Positions 58,439-64,000 of a DNA stretch of 64,000 nt are shown here, in pieces (the first letter of the stretch is position 1; each line of letters starts with the position of its first letter). The stretch is from Verrucomicrobiota bacterium (GTDB lineage: Bacteria > Verrucomicrobiota > Verrucomicrobiia > Verrucomicrobiales > Akkermansiaceae). The notes beneath the pieces are model-generated. The model ran no database searches and was not told the origin of the DNA. It worked only from the letters and a program-made list of their open reading frames with translations. Made by a program: the position numbers and the translations under genes. The DNA is taken from NCBI GenBank assembly GCA_030835305.1, contig JAURPJ010000074.1, positions 37,777 through 101,776 on the forward strand, given 5' to 3'.

Positions 58439-61003
58439 ATGAAGCGACTATTGCCCATTTTTCTCACCGCCACACTTTTCGCTGAGCCGGGTGACACCAT
58501 TTACCAGAAAGGCTTTCTTTCCGTTGAGGAAGCCCACAAATCGATTGAGCTGCAAGATGGTTATGCTCTCGACCTCGTACTGAGCAACCCGGACATCCAC
58601 GAACCGGTCGCCATGGCTTGGGATGGAAACGGCGCACTTTACGTTGTTGAAATGCGCACCTACATGCAAGACGCGGACGCTACTGGCGAACAAACTCCAA
58701 AGTCCCGCATCTCGCGTCACGAAGACACCAATGGAGATGGCGTATATGACAAGCACTCGGTCTTCATCGACAATCTGCTTCTCCCGCGCATGGTCCTGCC
58801 GCTGGACGACCGTATCATGGTTGGCGTGACCAACACTCTCGACCTCTGGACTTACCGAGACTCCGATAAGGACGGAGTCGCCGATGAAAAAGTGAAAATT
58901 TATGAAGGGGGCAAACGCGGGGGAAATATGGAGCATCAACCTTCCGGCCTGATCTGGAACCTCGACAACTGGATTTACCTTACCTACGAGAACAAGCGGT
59001 ATCGTTTCACCGACGGAAAACTCGAAGTCCAAACCATGCCTCGTGGCGGCGGACAATGGGGAATCGGAATGGACGACGCAGGTCGTAACTACTATTCCGC
59101 TGCAGGAGGCGAAAAACCCGCCTTTTACTTCCAGCAACCAATCGCATACGGGGCACTTGACCTCCCAGGTCAGGAAGCCAACGGTTTCCGCGAAGTTTTC
59201 CCGATCGCCGATGTTCCCGATGTTCAGGGTGGTCCACGCCGTGTCAACAAACGGGGCGGGCTCAATAATTTCACCGGCTGTGCCGGTCAAGGAATCTACC
59301 GGGGCGACCGCCTCCCGGCCGATCTTAAGGGAGACCTCATCATTCCCGAGCCCGTGGGTCGCCTCATCCGCCGGGCGAAGGTGGATCGTAAAGACGGACG
59401 AACCGTCCTAACCAATGCCTATCCCGGCAGCGAGTTCATCCGGACAAGGGACATCAACTTCCGCCCCCTTTGGGCCACGACCTCACCGGATGGAGCGATG
59501 ATGATTATCGACATGCATCGCGGCATCATCCAACAAGGAAACTGGACCCGCCCCGGCTCATACCTTCGCAAGGTCATCGACAAATGGGGCATTCACAAGA
59601 ACGTGCAACAAGGCCGCATCTACCGCCTCACCCACGACACCTTCCGCCCGGACAAGCAACCTCGCATGCTTGACGAAACCACCGAGGAACTCGTTGCCCA
59701 CCTCGCCCACCCCAACGGATGGTGGCGCGACACCGCACAGAAGCTCATCATTCTGAGAAAAGACCGTGACTCGGTCATCCCTCTTCTCGAGAAACATGTC
59801 CGCGAAAACAAAAGCGAGCTCGGCCGACTCCACGCTCTTTGGACACTCGAAGGAATCGGCAAGGTGGATCCCGACCTTGTCGTGACCGCAATGGCCGACT
59901 CAAGCTCGCTCGTCCGTAGCAACGCGGTCCGGGTCTCGGAACCTTTCCTCGCAAGCGGAAATTCATCCGTCGTCGCGGCCTTCACGGACTCCGCCCATCT
60001 TGAGGATGATCCTGAAATGTTTTTGCAGGCCATCAACTCCATTCGTTTTTCCGGAACCGAGAACGAGGCTCTCCTCTCACTTCAAGACTCCTTGATAGAG
60101 AACAATTCCGAAAATCCCGTCATTGCCCGTTTCAAGCAGATGCGACGTGACAATCAAACCGAGCAGGAAAAGAAGAGGGCTCAGGCCCAACGCAGCGCAC
60201 GCTTCGCAAAGGCAATGGAGAGCGGAAAAATCATTTACCAGCAACTTTGCTTCTCTTGCCACGGAGCCGATGGAAAAGGCGCCCCGATGCCGGGCCAACC
60301 TGGGCACAAACTCGCGCCTTCATTTGTAAACAATCCACGTCTCATGGGTGATGAGGACACGGCCATTCTCACTTTGCTGCATGGTCTTACCGGACCGCTA
60401 GACGGAAAGAAATATGAAGGGCTTATGGTTTCCATGGCGACCAACAACAACGAGTGGATAGCCAACGTTACCACTTACATCCGCAACTCTTTTGGTAACA
60501 AAGCCGACCCAACCCGGGCCAATTACGTCGGGAAACTCCGCCAGAATTACAAGAGCCGCACAGCGCCCTGGACTCAAGCCGAGCTTGAAACGCTCTTCCC
60601 TCCCGTTCTCACCAACCGCCGTTCATGGAAGCTCACTGCTAGTGATAATGCCCAGGAACTCAATGGCTGCGTTGATGGCGACCCGAAATCCCGATACACC
60701 ACCGGAGCCTCCATGAAGGCTGGAATGTGGGTCCAGGTTGAATTCCCCAAGAACTCCCAAATCAACGGAGTCACTCTTGATGCGCGGGGTTCCGACGGGG
60801 ATTACCCGCGCAATTATGAAGTCGAGGTCTCCGTCGATGGAAAAAAATGGAGCAAGCCTATAGCTCAGGGAAAGGGAAAAGATCCGCTAACAAAAATCAA
60901 GTTCAAGCCAACCGAGGCAAAGTTTGTCCGCATTACCCAAACCGGCAAACACTCACTCTTCTGGTCCATTCACGAACTCTCGATCAACGGAAAAGAACTT
61001 TAG
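58439..61003 (+). CDS. Propeller-HEAT-cytochrome c-discoidin protein
   Basis: This 854-residue exported protein has a signal peptide (MKRLLPIFLTATLFA) and a PQQ-dehydrogenase-like propeller (about 35-400) with VAMAWDGNGALYVVEMRTYM, GGNMEHQPSGLIWNLDNWIY and PLWATTSPDGAMMIIDMHRG. HEAT-like repeats follow (about 405-560), then a c-type cytochrome domain with CFSCH at 604-608 and a distant Met, and a C-terminal discoidin/F5-8C domain (about 720-853, VTLDARGSDGDYPRNYEVEV). The discoidin domain suggests binding to a polysaccharide. It is probably an extracellular or periplasmic dehydrogenase acting on glycans. The transcription unit ends in a clear hairpin. Confidence 0.87.
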   Translation: MKRLLPIFLTATLFAEPGDTIYQKGFLSVEEAHKSIELQDGYALDLVLSNPDIHEPVAMAWDGNGALYVVEMRTYMQDADATGEQTPKSRISRHEDTNGDGVYDKHSVFIDNLLLPRMVLPLDDRIMVGVTNTLDLWTYRDSDKDGVADEKVKIYEGGKRGGNMEHQPSGLIWNLDNWIYLTYENKRYRFTDGKLEVQTMPRGGGQWGIGMDDAGRNYYSAAGGEKPAFYFQQPIAYGALDLPGQEANGFREVFPIADVPDVQGGPRRVNKRGGLNNFTGCAGQGIYRGDRLPADLKGDLIIPEPVGRLIRRAKVDRKDGRTVLTNAYPGSEFIRTRDINFRPLWATTSPDGAMMIIDMHRGIIQQGNWTRPGSYLRKVIDKWGIHKNVQQGRIYRLTHDTFRPDKQPRMLDETTEELVAHLAHPNGWWRDTAQKLIILRKDRDSVIPLLEKHVRENKSELGRLHALWTLEGIGKVDPDLVVTAMADSSSLVRSNAVRVSEPFLASGNSSVVAAFTDSAHLEDDPEMFLQAINSIRFSGTENEALLSLQDSLIENNSENPVIARFKQMRRDNQTEQEKKRAQAQRSARFAKAMESGKIIYQQLCFSCHGADGKGAPMPGQPGHKLAPSFVNNPRLMGDEDTAILTLLHGLTGPLDGKKYEGLMVSMATNNNEWIANVTTYIRNSFGNKADPTRANYVGKLRQNYKSRTAPWTQAELETLFPPVLTNRRSWKLTASDNAQELNGCVDGDPKSRYTTGASMKAGMWVQVEFPKNSQINGVTLDARGSDGDYPRNYEVEVSVDGKKWSKPIAQGKGKDPLTKIKFKPTEAKFVRITQTGKHSLFWSIHELSINGKEL

Positions 61004-61033
61004 AGAGACCTCAGTTCAACTTCAACTCGTTCC

Positions 61034-61070
61034 AAGTGCCGCGCTGCCTCAGCAGTGTGGCACTTTTTGT
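61034..61070 (+). terminator. Intrinsic terminator after propeller-cytochrome-discoidin gene
   Basis: AAGTGCCGCGCTGC pairs with GCAGTGTGGCACTT (14 bp with two G-U pairs, CTCA loop) and is followed by a T-rich run. It begins 31 bases after the stop, between this gene and the convergent GNAT gene. Confidence 0.8.
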
Positions 61071-61074
61071 TGAA

Positions 61075-61572
61075 TCACTCTGAAATCTCCAGCTGAAAGC
61101 GCGCCATGATCCGCCCATCCAAATCAATATCATCCACCCTGGTAAACCCAAAATTTTCGTAGATCCGTCTCAACCGGCCCCGCGATGCCTCGCAGTCCAG
61201 TCTCAAATACGATCTATTTAGCTCACCGGTTTTTTTTGTAGCCCATTCCAATACCCTCGTTGATAACCCCTCATTCGCATACGCCCTCCTTACGACCAGT
61301 TTATGCACGTAAGCCGCTTCGCCAGCAATCGAATCAGGCCAGTAGATAAGATCTTCAAGTTGGAATTTCACGACACACGCCAATTCGCTTTCCCTGAAAA
61401 ACAACCAAAACTCCCCATTGAGCACTTGGGGTTTTATCTGGGATTCGGACAACGAGCCCAAATCCCATAGCGGAATCCCCTTCTCTTCCAACCAAAATGC
61501 CGCTTCCACGAGAACCGTCGAGACTGCAGAAAGATCGGAAGCCGTTGCACGTCGCACCTCTAAATCTTCCAC
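61075..61572 (-). CDS. GNAT-family N-acetyltransferase
   Basis: The GTG at 61572 (read MEDLEVRRATASDLSAVSTV) is favoured; the ATG at 61599 adds nine residues that merely read the oxidoreductase end in another frame. The 165-residue product shows a GNAT fold: an N-terminal beta-alpha unit, AAYVHKLVVRRAYANEGLST with the acetyl-CoA-binding pattern (VVRRAYANEGLS in place of Q/RxxGxG/A), and a C-terminal RLRRIYENFGFTRVDDIDLD. GNATs move an acetyl group from acetyl-CoA to an amine; the acceptor is unknown. It overlaps the end of the Gfo/Idh/MocA gene by 13 bases, so it is probably translated with it. Confidence 0.82.
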   Translation of the reverse strand: MEDLEVRRATASDLSAVSTVLVEAAFWLEEKGIPLWDLGSLSESQIKPQVLNGEFWLFFRESELACVVKFQLEDLIYWPDSIAGEAAYVHKLVVRRAYANEGLSTRVLEWATKKTGELNRSYLRLDCEASRGRLRRIYENFGFTRVDDIDLDGRIMARFQLEISE

Positions 61573-62855
61573 TTGTCTCGGTAAGAGCGGCCAAGCCATG
61601 CTTCCGGATGCTTCGAATCCTTCACAAAAGTATTTGTCTCGGGATTCCAGGAAATCTCAGTGTGGTGATGGTAAGCCAGGTTCATAAGGTGTGCGACATT
61701 GATCGAACGTGATCCTACGATCGCATTCGTGATGGGTTGCTTGCGACTCTTGATACAGTTGAGAAAATCACGAACATGACCCGGCGAGCGGTAAAGTTTC
61801 ACTTTGGCATCCTTCAAATACCCCTCTTCGGCTTTATCCAGCTCCATTCCCAAATTCCCACCTCGAGCCAGATGCGAAGCGATGATCTTGTCTCCCAACT
61901 TTAGCTCAAAGCGGCCCCGGGTGACCTGAATCTCTCCGTCAGTCCCTACCAAATGGACGCCAATTCCCTGACCGTGCGTAATTTCGATCCCATCATACAC
62001 TACTGCAGCCCCACTTTCATCCCCCTGCTTAGCCGGAGGCTTTACCGAATTTGGCCCAGATTCATCTTTTCCAAGAGCCCATTGCACGATGTCGAGATGA
62101 TGAGCCCCCCAGTCTGTGATCATCCCTCCACCATATTCAGTATACATCCGCCACTTCGGAAAATGCGTATGAACTCCACGCGGCGCCAAAACCGAGTTGT
62201 AGGGTCTCATCGGAGCCGGTCCCAACCACATATTCCAGTCCAACCCCGGCTCCACCTTTTCCTCCGGTAAATCACAAGCCTTCCCAGGACCACCGAAGTT
62301 GACAAAGCCGTGATCGATTTTTCCGATCACGCCGTTGCGGGCCAACTCACAAGCCACACGAAACTCCCGCGAAGATCGCTGCTGGGATCCCGTTTGGACA
62401 ATCCGTCCGCTCTTCTTAACCGCGTCCATCAGGAGAACCGATTCTCGGACATTGTGAGTCAACGGTTTTTCAGCATAGACGTCTTTCCCATTCTGAATCG
62501 CCGCTAAAATCTGAATAGTGTGCCAGTGATCAGGGGTGACGATCACCACCGCGTCAATCACCGGATCTGAGGTGATCTTTCGGAAATCATTGTGCGCCTG
62601 GCAGTCGGAATTCTGGTAGTAGGCATCAACCCGCTTTTTTCCCTCTTCCCGTCGATTAGTATCAACATCACAAACCGCAATAACTTTTACATCCGGTTCA
62701 CGAAGAAATTCCCGAAGCAATGAATTGGTGCGCTTTCCAACCCCAATAAAACCCACATTCAGCCTCCCACTGGCATTGCTAGCCCGGAGGCCTGAGGGTA
62801 AGACAAACGGAGCGGTAGCCAGCGCTGCACCTTTGAGAAGATTTCGACGATTCAT
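61560..62855 (-). CDS. Gfo/Idh/MocA family oxidoreductase, Tat-exported
   Basis: The ATG at 62855 (MNRRNLLKGAALATAPFVLP) gives a twin-arginine-type leader; five more codons are open upstream. The 431-residue product has the NAD(P)-binding N-terminal fold RLNVGFIGVGKRTNSLL, the block VIVTPDHWHTIQILAAIQNG and the EKPLTHNVRESVLLMDAVKK site with the conserved Lys of EKP. The C-terminal half carries HFPKWRMYTEYGGGMITDWG and GAHHLDIVQWALG. Members of this family oxidise or reduce sugars and other polyols; Tat-exported ones are abundant in Planctomycetota and Verrucomicrobiota. The substrate is unknown. Confidence 0.92.
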   Translation of the reverse strand: MNRRNLLKGAALATAPFVLPSGLRASNASGRLNVGFIGVGKRTNSLLREFLREPDVKVIAVCDVDTNRREEGKKRVDAYYQNSDCQAHNDFRKITSDPVIDAVVIVTPDHWHTIQILAAIQNGKDVYAEKPLTHNVRESVLLMDAVKKSGRIVQTGSQQRSSREFRVACELARNGVIGKIDHGFVNFGGPGKACDLPEEKVEPGLDWNMWLGPAPMRPYNSVLAPRGVHTHFPKWRMYTEYGGGMITDWGAHHLDIVQWALGKDESGPNSVKPPAKQGDESGAAVVYDGIEITHGQGIGVHLVGTDGEIQVTRGRFELKLGDKIIASHLARGGNLGMELDKAEEGYLKDAKVKLYRSPGHVRDFLNCIKSRKQPITNAIVGSRSINVAHLMNLAYHHHTEISWNPETNTFVKDSKHPEAWLGRSYRDKWKI

Positions 62856-62943
62856 AAAACTTGAGGTCATTATTTAGACTGACGTCTCGACAATCCGTCC
62901 TTCAATTTTACCTTCATTTTTGAGACTCTCTTTCGGTCATCGC

Positions 62944-63840
62944 ATGAAAACCCTTTTCCCACTCTTTTCCTCTCTTCTCATCGTCGCAGCCGTTTTTGCA
63001 ATTAAAACCGAATCCCCCCAGACTACAGTTCAGCCGGTTTCGAAGGAACTTCGGGAGGAATTGAAACTCGATAATTTTTATCAAAAGTCACTCATCATTG
63101 AATCATTTCCAATCATCTCTTCGATTAAAGTCCCGGATGCCGCCCTATACGAAGCAGGTCACATCATCGAATCGATGCTCAAGAACCGAAGTGACATCCT
63201 TCGAGAACTGGCAAAAAACAAGATACGCTACTCCATCATGTCGGTCGATGAACGAACCTGCGAAATCCCGGAGCATTCGGACCTTACCCCCAGTACCTAC
63301 TGGAACCGTCGGGCCCGTGGCCTCGGAGCCACCAAGCAGCGCCCTTCAGTGTCCTGTGGAGAGGAAAACCTACTGGCAAACCCGGGCGACCCTTATGCCA
63401 CAGAATCAATCTGTGTCCACGAGTTTGCCCACGCCATTCATGACACCGCCCTTAAAACGCTCGACCCAACCTTTGATCAACGGCTGATGGCGACCTACAA
63501 GAAGGCCATGGCAAAAGGACTTTGGGCAAGCAAATACGCTGCAACCAATCGCCACGAATACTGGGCTGAAGCAGTCCAATCCTGGTTTGGAAACAACCGC
63601 GAACCAGATCACGACCACAACCACGTCAATACCCGTAAGGAGCTCATCGAATACGATCCCGAAATAGCCAAACTTTGTGCCGAAGTCTTTGGAAAGAATG
63701 ATTGGGTCTACCGCAAACCAACCCATCCCGATCGTAAAAATGATCCCCACCTGAAGAATTTGGACCGCTCAAAACTAAAGCAATTCAAGTGGAGTGATGC
63801 AGAAATCAAAGCGTATGAGGCACTTCCACCCCGAAAGTAG
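62944..63840 (+). CDS. Putative secreted zinc metallopeptidase
   Basis: The ATG at 62944 (MKTLFPLFSSLLIVAAVFA) gives a signal peptide; the frame extends eight codons upstream. The 298-residue protein has a zincin site HEFAH at residues 159-163 (SICVHEFAHAIHDTALKTLD) and a second block NRHEYWAEAVQSWF about 42 residues on, with a Glu suited as third zinc ligand. A His/Asp-rich stretch (DHDHNHVNTRKE) follows. This pattern fits gluzincin-like peptidases; the exact family is not recognised. It is divergent from the oxidoreductase gene and ends about 70 bases before the rRNA terminator. Confidence 0.72.
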   Translation: MKTLFPLFSSLLIVAAVFAIKTESPQTTVQPVSKELREELKLDNFYQKSLIIESFPIISSIKVPDAALYEAGHIIESMLKNRSDILRELAKNKIRYSIMSVDERTCEIPEHSDLTPSTYWNRRARGLGATKQRPSVSCGEENLLANPGDPYATESICVHEFAHAIHDTALKTLDPTFDQRLMATYKKAMAKGLWASKYAATNRHEYWAEAVQSWFGNNREPDHDHNHVNTRKELIEYDPEIAKLCAEVFGKNDWVYRKPTHPDRKNDPHLKNLDRSKLKQFKWSDAEIKAYEALPPRK

Positions 63841-63908
63841 CAGATTGGTGAAATTGGTGTGGTGAGGTCTCTGGCTGTGATGAGTTGAAGGGATCGGTGG
63901 AAGCGGGC

Positions 63909-63953
63909 AAAAAAAGAGCCCCGTTTATTGGTGATTGACCAACAAACGGGGCT
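63909..63953 (-). terminator. Terminator of the rRNA operon
   Basis: On the minus strand, AGCCCCGTTTGTTGGT pairs with ACCAATAAACGGGGCT (16 bp, one mismatch, 5-base loop), followed by TCTTTTTTT. It lies just 3' of the 5S rRNA gene and is a typical end of an rRNA transcript. Confidence 0.9.
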
Positions 63954-63956
63954 TAT

Positions 63957-64000
63957 AACTGGCGGCGACCTACTCTCACAGGACCTATCGTCCCACTACC
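63957..64000 (-). rRNA. rrf: 5S ribosomal RNA, 3' end only
   Basis: The minus strand reads GGTAGTGGGACGATAGGTCC and ends in GAGAGTAGGTCGCCGCCAG, the standard 3' part of bacterial 5S rRNA. The rest lies beyond the window, where 23S and 16S genes are expected in the same direction. The 3' end position is estimated within a few bases. Confidence 0.9.

Noticed and set aside
1..64000. Search for CRISPR arrays, tRNA genes, insertion sequences and prophage genes
   Set aside because: No regularly spaced repeats, cloverleaf sequences, transposase motifs or phage structural genes were noticed by eye; weak tRNA-like sequences could still be missed without a covariance search.

Overview
The window reads as chromosomal DNA of a Verrucomicrobiota bacterium, probably an aquatic member of the Verrucomicrobiales. 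This rests on gene content and is an inference: large proteins that join a beta-propeller, HEAT-like repeats and a CxxCH haem domain; a DUF1549/DUF1553 plus DUF1501 gene pair; two sulfatases; a DUF1080 protein; a PEP-CTERM protein; and big secreted proteins with verrucomicrobial C-terminal modules. Genes lie on both strands. No CRISPR array, prophage, insertion sequence or tRNA was seen. The last 44 bases are the 3' end of a 5S rRNA gene on the minus strand, so an rRNA operon continues beyond the window.

1-10.9 kb (minus strand) is one outer-membrane uptake locus. A TonB-dependent receptor is followed by a secreted beta-helix-like protein, a terminator, and then DUF3450, TtpC-like ExbB, ExbB, ExbD, ExbD, TonB and TPR genes. 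The order matches the TonB2/TtpC systems of vibrios, with a second ExbD added. All three transcription-unit starts carry a GTGACA/TGTCAC element. 11.0-12.5 kb holds a thioredoxin-like ferredoxin and DNA polymerase III delta. 12.5-18.5 kb holds a PEP-CTERM protein and a very large multidomain surface protein. 18.9-25.9 kb holds two PQQ-type propeller proteins, a SASA-type esterase, an FKBP lipoprotein and a BSP-type metallopeptidase.

26.1-31.6 kb is the most interesting region. Two tiny membrane proteins, a zinc-ribbon protein and a PAS-AraC regulator precede a probable carbon-catabolic operon: Tm-1-like/UPF0261 protein, a 48-residue ORF, an LsrF-type thiolase/aldolase, a ribulose-phosphate-3-epimerase-family protein with a non-standard loop, and an SDR resembling one half of bifunctional sugar-phosphate aldolase/dehydrogenases. 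No kinase, AI-2 transporter or microcompartment shell gene is present, so the substrate is unknown.

31.7-44.3 kb holds a propeller/HEAT/cytochrome protein, a CNNM protein, two sulfatases flanking a decayed Fic gene, and a lipoprotein-ResB-CcsA operon for System II cytochrome c maturation, which could serve the window's haem-binding exported proteins. 44.3-58.2 kb mixes intact genes (phosphatidylserine decarboxylase, EamA transporter, DUF1080, DUF1549/DUF1553, DUF1501, DEAD-box helicase, DUF2721) with three further decayed loci. 58.4-63.8 kb has another propeller/cytochrome/discoidin protein, a GNAT, a Gfo/Idh/MocA oxidoreductase and a putative zinc peptidase.
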